Below are positions 8,779 to 18,535 of a DNA stretch of 64,000 nt, one piece after another. The translations under genes and the position numbers were made by a program. The stretch covers positions 62,001 through 126,000 of the forward strand of contig NZ_CABVHJ010000011.1 in assembly GCF_902497745.1 (NCBI RefSeq). The letters are read 5' to 3'. Position 1 is the stretch's first letter. Each line of letters starts with the position of its first letter. The notes beneath the pieces were generated by a model, which was not told where the DNA came from, searched no databases, and saw only the letters and a program-made list of their open reading frames with translations. The stretch is from Pseudomonas fluorescens. Its GTDB lineage: Bacteria; Pseudomonadota; Gammaproteobacteria; Pseudomonadales; Pseudomonadaceae.

Positions 8779-8895
8779 ACGACCCATCCGGGCCCGCACC
8801 CGACGAATTGTCGGACAAAAACGGGATCAGGCATCAATAGCCGGTGGATCGATGGCTATAATGCGCGGCCATTTTTCCTTGGGCCCGGATGTTTC

Positions 8896-9969
8896 ATGTT
8901 CAAGCTCTTCCACATCAGTCTTCTGTTGTTCGGTGCGCTGTTCCAGAGCAGCACGCGGGCCGAGTCTGTGCTGTTTCTGAATCCGGGCTCGACGCAGGAA
9001 GCCTTCTGGGTCAGTTACTCGCAATTCATGCAGGCGGCCGCCCATGATCTGGGTATCGACTTGCAGATCCTCTATTCCCAGCGCCAGCCCGAACTGACCC
9101 TGGCGCAGGCACGCCTGGCGTTGCAGGGACCGAATCGTCCCGAATACCTGATTTTCGTCAACGAACAATACGTCGCCCCGCAGATCCTGCGCCTGGCCCA
9201 GTACAGTGGCGTGAAGCTGTTTATGGTCAACGCCGCGTTGACGCCTGATCAGCAGGCGCTGGTCGGTGAGCGTGACGATCGCATCGGCAGTCTGGTGCCG
9301 AATGACGAGGAGGGCGGCTACTTGATGATGAAAGAGCTGATCCGCCTGCATCCGGCAGCGACAGGCACTGAGCCGATTGAAGTGCTGGCGTTTTCCGGGC
9401 TGAAGGTAACCCCTTCGGCGCAACTGCGCGAGCGCGGCATGCAGCGGGCGTTGGCCGAACATCCACAGATTCGCCTGCGGCAACTGGTGTACAGCGGCTG
9501 GACGCAAGAACGCGCCTATGAGCAGGCCAAACAGCTGTTCGCCCGTTATCCGAAGGTGTCGCTGGTGTGGTCGGCCAATGATGAAATGGCCTTCGGCGCG
9601 ATGCGTGCGTACGCCGAGACGGGCAAAGTCCCCGGCAAAGATGCCTTGTTCAGCGCGGTCAACACCTCGCCGGCAGCCTTGCAGGCATTGGTCGACGGGC
9701 GCCTGAGCGCGTTGGTCGGCGGGCATTTCACCCTGGGCGGCTGGGCATTGGTCGAGTTGCATGACGTGGAACAGGGTGTCGATTTGAATAGCTACGGCGG
9801 CCGTGATCGGCAGATTCCGTTGCTGCAACTGATCGACCAGCGTCAGGCCCGCCAAATGCTGGCCATGGGCAAGTCGCCGAACTACGGCGTGAATTTCCGC
9901 AAGCTCTCAGCCAAGGGGCAGCCGGATTACTACCGCTACCCGTTCACCTTGCAAACCCTGATGCGCTGA
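8896..9969 (+). CDS. Periplasmic binding protein (type I fold), sugar/autoinducer-like
   Basis: Exported protein of 357 residues with a cleavable signal peptide (about residues 1-21, ending TRAES) and a type I periplasmic binding fold like ribose- or LuxP-type proteins: SVLFLNPGSTQEAFWVSYSQFMQ at the N terminus, EEGGYLMMKELIR near 140, and VWSANDEMAFGAMRA near 230, which matches the family's second-lobe ligand region. There are no permease or ATPase genes beside it, so it may serve a sensor rather than a transporter; that is inference. It is followed at once by a convergent DUF2970 gene. Confidence 0.82.
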   Translation: MFKLFHISLLLFGALFQSSTRAESVLFLNPGSTQEAFWVSYSQFMQAAAHDLGIDLQILYSQRQPELTLAQARLALQGPNRPEYLIFVNEQYVAPQILRLAQYSGVKLFMVNAALTPDQQALVGERDDRIGSLVPNDEEGGYLMMKELIRLHPAATGTEPIEVLAFSGLKVTPSAQLRERGMQRALAEHPQIRLRQLVYSGWTQERAYEQAKQLFARYPKVSLVWSANDEMAFGAMRAYAETGKVPGKDALFSAVNTSPAALQALVDGRLSALVGGHFTLGGWALVELHDVEQGVDLNSYGGRDRQIPLLQLIDQRQARQMLAMGKSPNYGVNFRKLSAKGQPDYYRYPFTLQTLMR

Positions 9970-9974
9970 CCGCG

Positions 9975-10193
9975 TCAGACCCCGGCGAAATGCAGCACCA
10001 GTTTGACGATGGCAAACAATGCCAGCGCAAACACCGCAGTGAACAGAATCCCCAGCATCACAAAATGGCTGGGCTTGCCATGGGTGAAGTCCCTTGCCCG
10101 GTTCTTGCCGCTTTGCACCCCAAACGCCGCCGCCATCACGCTGTGCAGCATCTGCCAGAAGGTCGGCGGTTTGTTGTCGACTGGATCGTCCAT
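9975..10193 (-). CDS. DUF2970 small membrane protein
   Basis: Protein of 72 residues matching DUF2970: WQMLHSVMAAAFGVQSGKNRARDF near the N terminus, then one hydrophobic span (about 48-68, FVMLGILFTAVFALALFAIVKL). The conserved SVxAAxFGVQS motif defines the family. Function unknown; the family is widespread in beta- and gammaproteobacteria. It is convergent with the preceding binding protein, with only five bases between the stops. Confidence 0.88.
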   Translation of the reverse strand: MDDPVDNKPPTFWQMLHSVMAAAFGVQSGKNRARDFTHGKPSHFVMLGILFTAVFALALFAIVKLVLHFAGV

Positions 10194-10261
10194 AAATCCC
10201 TCGTCTGCCGTGTGTGTCAGACAAGCATAGCCAACCCTCTGCAGAACACCTTAAAAGCAAA

Positions 10262-10351
10262 TGTGGGAGCGAGCCTGCTCGCGAAGGCGTCGTGTCAGTC
10301 AACATCAATGTTGATTGATCGACCGCTTTCGCGAGCAGGCTCGCTCCCACA
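10262..10351. repeat. REP doublet, GTGGGAGCGAGCC type
   Basis: Inverted pair of Pseudomonas REP units (TGTGGGAGCGAGCCTGCTCG ... and its reverse complement) separated by about 40 bases. It lies just past the 3' end of metH. Confidence 0.88.
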
Positions 10352-10372
10352 GGGTGATGCGTTGAAGCTGGA

Positions 10373-13300
10373 TTAGTTGTCGTAGCCGAGGTTCGGCGCC
10401 AGCCAGCGCTCGGTCACGCTCAACTCCTGGCCTTTACGCGAGGTGTAGCTGGCGACCTGATCCTTGTCGATCTTGCCCACGGCAAAGTACTGCGCCTGCG
10501 GATGGGCGAAGTACCAGCCGCTGACCGCTGCCGCCGGGAACATCGCGTAGTGCTCGGTGAGGAACACACCGCTGCGACCGGCGCGCATCTCTTCAGCTTC
10601 CGGATCGAGCAGGGCAAACAACGCCGCCTTCTCGGTGTGATCCGGGCACGCCGGGTAACCCGGGGCAGGGCGGATGCCGCTGTACTGTTCTTTGATCAGC
10701 GCTTCGTTGTCGAGGGTTTCGTCCTTGGCATAACCCCAGTGCTCTTTACGCACTTGCTGGTGCAGCCACTCGGCGCAGGCCTCGGCCAGACGATCGGCGA
10801 GGGCTTTGACCATGATCGAGTTGTAGTCGTCGCCAGCGTCCTGGTAAGCCTTGGCCACTTCTTCGGCGCCGATGCCGGCGGTGGTGATGAAACCGCCGAC
10901 GTAGTCGGTCACTTCGCTGTCCTTCGGCGCCACGAAGTCGGCCAGCGAGAAGTTCGGTTTGCCGTCGGTCTTGATGATCTGCTGACGCAGGTGATGCAGT
11001 TTGGCCATTGGCTGACCGTCCTCGCCGTACAGCTCGATGTCGTCGTCATGCACCTGATTGGCCGGCCAGAAACCGAACACCGCGCGGGCGCTGATCAGCT
11101 TCTCGTCGATCAGTTTGGCGAGCATCTCTTGCGCGTCTTTGTACAGCGCGGTGGCGGCTTCACCGACCACTTCGTCTTCAAGGATGCGCGGGAATTTGCC
11201 GGCCAGATCCCAGGAGATGAAGAACGGCGTCCAGTCGATGTATTCGGCCAAAACCTTGAGGTCGATGTTGTCCAGAACCTTGCTGCCGGTAAAGGTTGGT
11301 TTGACTGGCTGATAGGTCGCCCAGTCGAACTGCGGCTTCTTGGCGATCGCGGCGGCGTAGCTCAGACGCTCGGTACGGGCACTGCGGTTCGAGGTGCGTT
11401 CGCGCACATCGACGTATTCGAGGCGCGTTTTCTCGACGAAGCCGGCCTTCAACTCTTTCGACAGCAATTGCGTCGCCACGCCCACGGCGCGGGAGGCGTC
11501 GGTCACGTAAACCACGGCATCGTTGCTGTACTTCGGTTCGATCTTCACCGCGGTGTGCGCTTTGGAAGTGGTCGCGCCACCGATCATCAGCGGCAGGTGG
11601 AAGTCCTGACGCTGCATCTCACGCGCTACGTGGACCATTTCATCCAGCGACGGCGTGATCAAACCGGACAAACCGATGATGTCGCACTTCTGTTCTTTGG
11701 CCACCTGCAGAATCTTCTCGGCTGGCACCATCACGCCGAGGTCGACGATGTCATAGCCGTTGCATCCGAGCACCACGCCGACAATGTTCTTGCCGATGTC
11801 GTGCACGTCACCTTTCACGGTCGCCATGAGGATCTTGCCCTTGGCTTCCGGCTTGTCGCCCTTTTCCAGCTCGATGAACGGGATCAAGTGCGCCACGGCC
11901 TGCTTCATCACACGGGCGGATTTCACCACTTGCGGCAGGAACATTTTGCCGGCGCCGAACAGGTCGCCAACGATGTTCATGCCGGACATCAGCGGGCCTT
12001 CGATCACTTCGATCGGGCGGGCGAACGACTGACGCGACTCTTCGGTGTCTTCAACGATGTGCGTGGTGATGCCTTTTACCAGCGCATGTTCCAGACGCTT
12101 GTTGACCTCCCAGCTGCGCCACTCTTCGGTTTCGGCTTCCTTGACGCTGCCATCGCCCTTGTACTTGTCGGCGATGGCGAGGAGGGCGTCGGTGCCTTCC
12201 GGCGTGCGGTTGAGGATCACGTCTTCCACGGCGTCGCGCAGCTCTTGCGGGATCTGGTCGTAAATCTCCAGCTGCCCGGCGTTGACGATGCCCATGGTCA
12301 GGCCCGCGCGGATGGCGTAGAGCAGGAACACCGAGTGGATCGCCTCGCGCACCGGGTTGTTGCCGCGGAACGAGAACGACACGTTGGACACGCCGCCCGA
12401 AGTCAGCGCATATGGCAGTTCGTCGCGGATGTAGGCGCAGGCGTTGATGAAGTCGACCGCGTAATTGTTGTGTTCTTCGATACCGGTGGCGACGGCGAAG
12501 ATGTTCGGGTCGAAGATGATGTCTTCCGGTGGGAAGCCGACTTCGTTGACCAGAATGTCGTAGGAGCGTTTGCAGATTTCTTTTTTGCGCGCTTCGGTGT
12601 CGGCCTGGCCGGCTTCGTCGAACGCCATCACCACTACCGCCGCGCCGTAGCGCTTGCACAGTTTGGCGTGGTGGATGAACTGCTCGACGCCTTCTTTCAT
12701 GCTGATCGAGTTGACGATGCCCTTGCCCTGAATGCACTTGAGGCCGGCTTCGATCACTTCCCATTTCGACGAGTCGATCATGATCGGCACGCGCGAGATG
12801 TCCGGTTCACCGGCGATCAGATTGAGGAAGGTCACCATGGCCTTCTTCGAATCGAGCATGCCTTCGTCCATGTTGATGTCGATCACCTGCGCGCCAGCCT
12901 CGACCTGTTGCAGGGCGACTTCCAGCGCTTCGGTGTAGTTGTCTTCACGGATCAGGCGGGCGAATTTCGCCGAGCCGGTGATGTTGGTGCGTTCGCCGAC
13001 GTTAACGAACAGCGAGTTGCGATCGATGGTGAACGGCTCCAGACCCGAGAGGCGGCACGCCTTGGGGATGTCCGGAATCTGCCGCGGTGCGTAACCGGCG
13101 ACGGCTTTGGCGATCGCTTCGATGTGCCCCGGCGTGGTGCCACAGCAACCGCCGACGATGTTGAGGAAGCCGCTCTGGGCGAATTCTTCGATGACTTTCG
13201 CGGTTTGCGACGGCAGTTCGTCGTACTCGCCGAACTCGTTCGGCAGGCCGGCGTTCGGGTGCGCGGAAACGTGAGTGCTGGCCTTGTTCGACAGCTCTTC

Positions 13301-14083
13301 CAGGTACGGACGCAGTTCACTGGCGCCGAGCGCGCAGTTGAGACCGACGGAGATCGGCTTGGCGTGTGCCACGGAGTTCCAGAACGCTTCGGTGGTCTGG
13401 CCCGACAGGGTGCGGCCGGAGGCGTCGGTGATAGTGCCGGAAATCATGATCGGCAGTTCGAGGTGCAGCTCTTCGAACACGCCCTGCACGGCGAAGATCG
13501 CCGCTTTGGCATTGAGGGTGTCGAAAATGGTTTCGATCAGAATCAGGTCGGCGCCGCCCTCGATCAGCCCTTTGGTGGCTTCGGTGTAGTTCTCCACCAG
13601 CTCATCAAAGGTGACGTTGCGATAGCCGGGGTTGTTGACGTCCGGCGACAGCGAGCAGGTGCGGCTGGTCGGGCCGAGCACGCCGGCGACGAAACGCGGC
13701 TTGGCCGGGTTCTCGGCGGTCTTGGCGTCGGCGACCTTGCGGGCCAGACGTGCGCCTTCTACGTTTAACTCGTAGGCCAGCTCTTCCATACCGTAGTCGG
13801 CCATGGAAATGCGCGTGGCGTTGAAGGTGTTGGTTTCGAGGATGTCGGCACCGGCATCCAGGTAGGCTTTCTCGATGCCGCCGATCACGTCCGGACGGGT
13901 GATCACCAGCAGGTCGTTGTTGCCCTTGACGTCACTCGGCCAGTCCGCGAAGCGCTTGCCGCGATAATCCTGCTCTTCGAGCTTGTAGCTCTGGATCATC
14001 GTGCCCATACCGCCGTCGAGTATCAGGATGCGCTCTTTGAGAGCTTGCTTGAGAGCTTGAAGGCGGACGCTGCGATCGGACAT
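10373..14083 (-). CDS. metH: Cobalamin-dependent methionine synthase
   Basis: Cytoplasmic enzyme of 1236 residues that methylates homocysteine from 5-methyltetrahydrofolate by way of methylcobalamin. All modules are present: the homocysteine domain with zinc cysteines in GLNCALG (about 244) and GGCCGTTP (about 313), the pterin domain beginning at VGERTNITGS (about 361), the B12 cap and Rossmann domains with the cobalt-ligand histidine in DVHDIGKNI (about 759), and the AdoMet reactivation domain with RPAPGYP (about 1138). The length is as in E. coli. It is transcribed alone. I see no B12 riboswitch directly upstream, although two others lie 6-8 kb away. Confidence 0.98.
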   Translation of the reverse strand: MSDRSVRLQALKQALKERILILDGGMGTMIQSYKLEEQDYRGKRFADWPSDVKGNNDLLVITRPDVIGGIEKAYLDAGADILETNTFNATRISMADYGMEELAYELNVEGARLARKVADAKTAENPAKPRFVAGVLGPTSRTCSLSPDVNNPGYRNVTFDELVENYTEATKGLIEGGADLILIETIFDTLNAKAAIFAVQGVFEELHLELPIMISGTITDASGRTLSGQTTEAFWNSVAHAKPISVGLNCALGASELRPYLEELSNKASTHVSAHPNAGLPNEFGEYDELPSQTAKVIEEFAQSGFLNIVGGCCGTTPGHIEAIAKAVAGYAPRQIPDIPKACRLSGLEPFTIDRNSLFVNVGERTNITGSAKFARLIREDNYTEALEVALQQVEAGAQVIDINMDEGMLDSKKAMVTFLNLIAGEPDISRVPIMIDSSKWEVIEAGLKCIQGKGIVNSISMKEGVEQFIHHAKLCKRYGAAVVVMAFDEAGQADTEARKKEICKRSYDILVNEVGFPPEDIIFDPNIFAVATGIEEHNNYAVDFINACAYIRDELPYALTSGGVSNVSFSFRGNNPVREAIHSVFLLYAIRAGLTMGIVNAGQLEIYDQIPQELRDAVEDVILNRTPEGTDALLAIADKYKGDGSVKEAETEEWRSWEVNKRLEHALVKGITTHIVEDTEESRQSFARPIEVIEGPLMSGMNIVGDLFGAGKMFLPQVVKSARVMKQAVAHLIPFIELEKGDKPEAKGKILMATVKGDVHDIGKNIVGVVLGCNGYDIVDLGVMVPAEKILQVAKEQKCDIIGLSGLITPSLDEMVHVAREMQRQDFHLPLMIGGATTSKAHTAVKIEPKYSNDAVVYVTDASRAVGVATQLLSKELKAGFVEKTRLEYVDVRERTSNRSARTERLSYAAAIAKKPQFDWATYQPVKPTFTGSKVLDNIDLKVLAEYIDWTPFFISWDLAGKFPRILEDEVVGEAATALYKDAQEMLAKLIDEKLISARAVFGFWPANQVHDDDIELYGEDGQPMAKLHHLRQQIIKTDGKPNFSLADFVAPKDSEVTDYVGGFITTAGIGAEEVAKAYQDAGDDYNSIMVKALADRLAEACAEWLHQQVRKEHWGYAKDETLDNEALIKEQYSGIRPAPGYPACPDHTEKAALFALLDPEAEEMRAGRSGVFLTEHYAMFPAAAVSGWYFAHPQAQYFAVGKIDKDQVASYTSRKGQELSVTERWLAPNLGYDN

Positions 14084-14237
14084 TTGGACTACTCGGAAAG
14101 ACCATTACGAAGGAGCGGGATCATAGCAAACCTGTGCGCTTTTAGAGCATGCGGGGCTTTTGCATGAATATCGCTCATGTTGGTACGGGCGTCATACTGT
14201 AGAATCGCGGCGTTTTTTAACAATCGGGATCAGTAGC

Positions 14238-16544
14238 ATGTCTTACCGCGTCATGGGTTTTGTGTTGCTGTTTCTCAGCTGGGGCGCCGTGGCGCAAGAG
14301 CCAGCGACTGCACCGGCCATTTCTTCTTCGATTTCGTACGTCCGCGACATCCAGCCAATTTTCACCGAGAAGTGCGTGGCCTGCCATGCGTGCTACGACT
14401 CGGCCTGCCAACTCAATCTGGGCAGTGGCGAGGGCGCGGCCCGTGGTGCGAGCAAAATGCCGGTGTATGACGGCGAGCGCACCGTCGCGGCGCCGACCAC
14501 CCGATTGTTTTACGACGCCTTCGGCAAACGCGCCTGGCAGCAGAAAGACTTCTATTCGGTGCTAGATGCGCAGGGCAGTCAGGCCGCGCTGATGGCGCGC
14601 ATGCTGGAGCTGGGTCACAAAACGCCGCTGACACCCAACGCCAAACTCCCGCAAGACATCGTGCTGGGCCTGAACCGCCAGAATATGTGCGCGCTGCCCG
14701 CCGAGTTCGAAGGCTATGCCGGCGCCCACCCAAAAGAAGGCATGCCGCTGGCGGTCACCGGGCTGACCGATCAGCAGTATCAGACGTTGCAGCGTTGGCT
14801 GGCGTCAGGTGCGCCGATTGACGAGCAAAGCCTGGCGCCGAGCGCGAAAGAGGCGCTGCAAATCGTCCAGTGGGAAAATCTGCTCAATACTCCCGGCGCC
14901 CGGCAGAGTCTGGTCGGACGTTGGCTGTACGAGCACTTGTACCTCGCGCACCTCTATTTCAAGGATGGCGAGCCGGGGCATTACTTCCAGTGGGTGCGTT
15001 CGCGTACGCCGAGCGGTCAGCCGATCGACCTGATCGCCACCCGTCGCCCCAACGACGATCCGGGCACGCAGGTGTATTACCGCTTGTGGCCGGTGCAAGG
15101 GGTGATCGTGCACAAAACCCACATCACCTATCCACTGAGCGCGGCGAAGATGGCGCGGGTGAAAAGCCTGTTCTACAGCGGCAACTGGCAGGTCAACGCG
15201 CTGCCCGGTTACGGCCCGCAGAGCCGCGCCAATCCGTTTGCCACCTTCGAGGCGATTCCGGCGCAGGCGCGTTATCAGTTCATGCTCGATAACGCCGAAT
15301 ACTTTGTCCGCACCTTTATTCGCGGCCCGGTGTGCCGTGGGCAGATCGCAACCGATGTGATTCGTGACAACTTCTGGGCGCTGTTCCAGGCGCCGGAACA
15401 CGATCTCTATATCACCGACCCGAACTATCGCGGGCAGGCCACGCCGCTGTTGGCCATGCCCGGGCAGAACGACGATGTCGGCAGCGTTTTGAGCCTGTGG
15501 CACAACTACCGCAACAAAAGGAACGAGTACGAGGCTTTGCGTCGCGACAGCTACGCCGATGTGCCCGCGCCGAGCTGGTCGACCCTGTGGGCCGGCAACG
15601 ACAACGCGTTGCTGAGCATTTTCCGCCACTTCGACAGCGCTTCGGTGACCAAAGGCCTGATCGGCGAGGTGCCGCAGACAATGTGGCTGTTCGACTTTCC
15701 CTTGCTCGAGCGCACCTATTACCAGTTGGCGGTCAACTTCGATGTGTTCGGCAACGTCTCGCATCAGGCACAAACCCGTCTGTATTTCGACCTGATCCGC
15801 AACGGCGCCGAGCAAAACTTCCTGCGCCTGATGCCGGCCGATTCTCGCGAGGATTACCTCGACGATTGGTACCAGAGCAGCGGCCAGTTCAAGATGTGGC
15901 TCGATTATGAGGCGATTGACGACGACAAGCCGACCGCGCTGAAGCTCGATGAGAAGGATCCGAAATACGACTTCGCCATGCAATTGCTGGTGCGTTACGG
16001 TGATCTCAATGCGCGCCCGGATCCGATCAATCGCTGCGATGGCGCTTACTGCTCGCGGCCGAATATCGACCCTGCGTTGCAAAATGCCGAACAGGCGCTG
16101 AGCCGTCTGACCTCGCGTCCGGCGGCCGGTTTGAAGGTTATCGATCAGTTGCCGGAAGCAACGATGCTGCGCATTGAAACCGCCAGCGGCAAACGCGAGG
16201 TCTACAGCCTGCTGCGCAACCGCGCGCACAGTAACGTAGCGTTCCTGCTCGGTGAATCACTGCGCTATCAGCCTGGGCTGGACACCCTCACGATTTATCC
16301 GGGCGTGCTCAGCAGTTATCCGAATTTCATCTTCAATATCCCTGCCGCTCAAGTGCCTGAATTTGTCGATGCCATGGAAAACGCCAAGGATGCCAATCGC
16401 TTCGAGAAAATCGTCGAACGCTGGGGAATCCGTCGCAGTCATCCGCAATTCTGGTTCTATTTCCATGATCTGAGCCAGTATCTGCACGAAACCGACCCGG
16501 TGGAAGAGGGCGTACTGGACATGAACCGCTACGAGAATCTTTGA
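14238..16544 (+). CDS. cti: Periplasmic fatty acid cis/trans isomerase
   Basis: Heme enzyme of 768 residues that converts cis- to trans-unsaturated fatty acids in membrane phospholipids, a rapid response of Pseudomonas to solvents and heat. It has a signal peptide (MSYRVMGFVLLFLSWGAVAQ) and one cytochrome c-type heme site, CVACH, at about residues 46-50, as known for Cti. The remainder matches the family along its length, for example the GHYFQWVRSRTPSG and TRLYFDLIRNGAEQNFL regions. The ATG at 14238 puts the signal peptide at the N terminus; an in-frame start at 14160 would precede it with a non-signal extension. Monocistronic. Confidence 0.95.
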   Translation: MSYRVMGFVLLFLSWGAVAQEPATAPAISSSISYVRDIQPIFTEKCVACHACYDSACQLNLGSGEGAARGASKMPVYDGERTVAAPTTRLFYDAFGKRAWQQKDFYSVLDAQGSQAALMARMLELGHKTPLTPNAKLPQDIVLGLNRQNMCALPAEFEGYAGAHPKEGMPLAVTGLTDQQYQTLQRWLASGAPIDEQSLAPSAKEALQIVQWENLLNTPGARQSLVGRWLYEHLYLAHLYFKDGEPGHYFQWVRSRTPSGQPIDLIATRRPNDDPGTQVYYRLWPVQGVIVHKTHITYPLSAAKMARVKSLFYSGNWQVNALPGYGPQSRANPFATFEAIPAQARYQFMLDNAEYFVRTFIRGPVCRGQIATDVIRDNFWALFQAPEHDLYITDPNYRGQATPLLAMPGQNDDVGSVLSLWHNYRNKRNEYEALRRDSYADVPAPSWSTLWAGNDNALLSIFRHFDSASVTKGLIGEVPQTMWLFDFPLLERTYYQLAVNFDVFGNVSHQAQTRLYFDLIRNGAEQNFLRLMPADSREDYLDDWYQSSGQFKMWLDYEAIDDDKPTALKLDEKDPKYDFAMQLLVRYGDLNARPDPINRCDGAYCSRPNIDPALQNAEQALSRLTSRPAAGLKVIDQLPEATMLRIETASGKREVYSLLRNRAHSNVAFLLGESLRYQPGLDTLTIYPGVLSSYPNFIFNIPAAQVPEFVDAMENAKDANRFEKIVERWGIRRSHPQFWFYFHDLSQYLHETDPVEEGVLDMNRYENL

Positions 16545-16594
16545 TCGTTTGAAACAGGCCGACTGTCATAGCTTCAGGTAACACAACAAATCCC

Positions 16595-16686
16595 CTGTGG
16601 GAGCGAGCCTGCTCGCGAAGGCGGAGTGTCAGGCACCGAATACATTGAAAGTGCCGTCGCTTTCGCGAGCAGGCTCGCTCCCACAG
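16595..16686. repeat. REP doublet, GTGGGAGCGAGCC type
   Basis: Inverted pair of REP units (CTGTGGGAGCGAGCCTGCTC and reverse complement) between cti and the acyltransferase gene. Confidence 0.88.
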
Positions 16687-16726
16687 GTTGAAGTGGTGTT
16701 TTTGCAATTGTGATCGGGAGCGGCCG

Positions 16727-17749
16727 ATGTTGATTTCAGTGCAAGCCCTGCGTGCGCTTGCCGCGTGGACGGTGGTCTGCCATCACTTCATGCAGATCTT
16801 CTTCGAATTTCAGGCACGTGGGCCCATCGGGCAGCTGTTCATCGACAAGGGCGCGGTGGGCGTCGATATCTTCTTTGTCATCAGCGGCCTGGTGATTTTC
16901 CTCTCGACCGAAAACAAACCGCTGCCGCCGGCGCGCTTTCTGCTTTACCGCCTGTTTCGCATCGTCCCGGCGTACTGGCTGTACACGCTGTTGATGGCAC
17001 TGCTGGTGGTGTTCGCCCAGCCGTTGCTGCCGGATCAAACGGTGGACTGGGGCCATTTGCTGTTGTCGTTGCTGTTCATCCCGACTGAGAACCCCGGCGG
17101 CTACGGCTTCTATCCGACGCTGAATGTCGGCTGGACGCTGAATTACGAAATCCTGTTTTACGTGCTGTTTGCCTGGGCGTTGCTGTTCCGCCTGCAGGTG
17201 CGCCTGTTGGTGGTCGCGGCATTGCTGTTTGCAGTGAGTCAGGCGTGGACCGGGTTTGGCTGGATAAGCGAGTTTTACCGTTCGGACATCGTCTATGAGT
17301 TTCTGCTGGGGATCGGCATCGGCATGCTCTATCGCCGGGGCTGGATCGGTGCAGGACTGTGGCTGCCACTGGCGGCCATCGTCGTGGCGTTGCTAACGAT
17401 TTATCACTTGGCGCCGGCGCCGAGACTGCTCAACTGGGGCGTGCCGAGTGCGGTGCTGGTGATGGCGTGTATCTCGCTTGAGCGTTATGTCGAGCGCAGC
17501 CGTGTGCTCAAACTGCTCGGCGATTGCTCGTATTCGGTGTACTTGATGCACGTTCTGGTGCTGTCGGTGGGTGGATTTATCGCGCGGCGCTACGGTGTCA
17601 ACCCGTATCTGATGTTTGTCGTGTGCGCGCTGGCGATCGGCGTTGGCTCGTGGCTGAGCTACGAATGGGTGGAAAAACGCAGCTATCGCTGGCTCAAGGC
17701 TCGTGTTGATGACGAGCCCGACGAGAATCTTTCCCGACAAAAATACTAG
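16727..17749 (+). CDS. Acyltransferase 3 family membrane protein
   Basis: Integral membrane acyltransferase of 340 residues (OafA/ExoZ type), which typically O-acetylates a surface or secreted polysaccharide. It begins LISVQALRALAAWTVVCHHF, with the family's conserved RAxA and catalytic histidine in the first helix, then a GVDIFFVISGLVIF motif (about 45-58) and around ten membrane spans. The ATG at 16727 follows a GGGAG ribosome site. No polysaccharide genes are next to it, so the acceptor is unknown. Confidence 0.88.
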   Translation: MLISVQALRALAAWTVVCHHFMQIFFEFQARGPIGQLFIDKGAVGVDIFFVISGLVIFLSTENKPLPPARFLLYRLFRIVPAYWLYTLLMALLVVFAQPLLPDQTVDWGHLLLSLLFIPTENPGGYGFYPTLNVGWTLNYEILFYVLFAWALLFRLQVRLLVVAALLFAVSQAWTGFGWISEFYRSDIVYEFLLGIGIGMLYRRGWIGAGLWLPLAAIVVALLTIYHLAPAPRLLNWGVPSAVLVMACISLERYVERSRVLKLLGDCSYSVYLMHVLVLSVGGFIARRYGVNPYLMFVVCALAIGVGSWLSYEWVEKRSYRWLKARVDDEPDENLSRQKY

Positions 17750-17806
17750 GACTTTGTCCGGCGCAACGATTGGCGTAAACTGCGCCCAAGCCTGCGAGGA
17801 GTTTCC

Positions 17807-18391
17807 ATGACCGCTATTACCATTACCGACGCCGCCCACGATTACCTGGCTGATCTGCTCTCCAAGCAGAACACCCCGGGCATCGGCATCCGCGTCTTCA
17901 TCACCCAGCCTGGCACCCAGTACGCCGAAACCTGCATTGCCTACTGCAAGCCGGGCGAAGAAAAACCTGAAGACACCGCGCTGGGGCTGAAAAGCTTCAC
18001 CGCTTATATCGATCACTTCAGCGAAGCGTTTCTCGACGACGCCGTTGTCGATTACGCCACCGACCGTATGGGCGGCCAGCTGACTATCAAGGCGCCAAAC
18101 GCCAAAGTCCCGATGGTCAACGCCGACAGCCCGGTCAACGAGCGCATCAACTACTACCTGCAAACCGAAATCAACCCGGGGCTGGCCAGCCACGGCGGTC
18201 AGGTCAGCCTGATCGATGTGGTTGAAGACGGCATCGCCGTTCTGCAGTTCGGTGGCGGTTGCCAGGGCTGCGGCCAGGCGGACGTGACCTTGAAGGAAGG
18301 CATCGAGCGCACTTTGCTCGAGCGCATCCCTGAACTGAAGGGCGTTCGCGACGTGACCGACCATACGCAGAAAGAAAACGCCTACTACTAA
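17807..18391 (+). CDS. nfuA: Fe-S biogenesis protein NfuA
   Basis: Scaffold/carrier protein of 194 residues that receives [4Fe-4S] clusters and delivers them to apo-enzymes. It has an N-terminal degenerate A-type domain (about 1-95) and a C-terminal Nfu domain with the cluster-binding CQGC motif at about residues 152-155. Length and domain order are those of E. coli NfuA. GAGGAG precedes the ATG. It is followed by a strong intrinsic terminator, so it is a single-gene unit. Confidence 0.97.
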   Translation: MTAITITDAAHDYLADLLSKQNTPGIGIRVFITQPGTQYAETCIAYCKPGEEKPEDTALGLKSFTAYIDHFSEAFLDDAVVDYATDRMGGQLTIKAPNAKVPMVNADSPVNERINYYLQTEINPGLASHGGQVSLIDVVEDGIAVLQFGGGCQGCGQADVTLKEGIERTLLERIPELKGVRDVTDHTQKENAYY

Positions 18392-18410
18392 GGTGTTCGC
18401 TGCGGACATG

Positions 18411-18441
18411 AAAAACGGCGCCCCGTGAGCGCCGTTTTTTT
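18411..18441 (+). terminator. Rho-independent terminator of nfuA
   Basis: AAAAACGGCGC / GCGCCGTTTTTTT hairpin with a T tract, 20 bases after the nfuA stop. Confidence 0.9.
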
Positions 18442-18460
18442 ATGCCTGAAATTCAAGAAA

Positions 18461-18530
18461 GCCTTCGCGAGCAAGCTCGCTCCCACATTTGATCGCATTC
18501 CCAATGTGGGAGCGAGCCTGCTTGCGAAGT
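18461..18530. repeat. REP doublet, GTGGGAGCGAGC type
   Basis: Two convergent REP units (CTTCGCGAGCAAGCTCGCTC ... GTGGGAGCGAGCCTGCTTGC) between the nfuA terminator and the cobM stop. Confidence 0.85.
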
Positions 18531-18535
18531 GGCCT

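Noticed and set aside
10502..13768. A 1088-codon open frame on the plus strand across the metH region
   Set aside because: It is antisense to metH and arises from the high-GC codon pattern. The metH frame has full family motifs throughout, while this one shows none.
14084..14237. A B12 riboswitch upstream of metH
   Set aside because: The gap has neither the GCTGCCCCCGCAAC core nor a B12 box.
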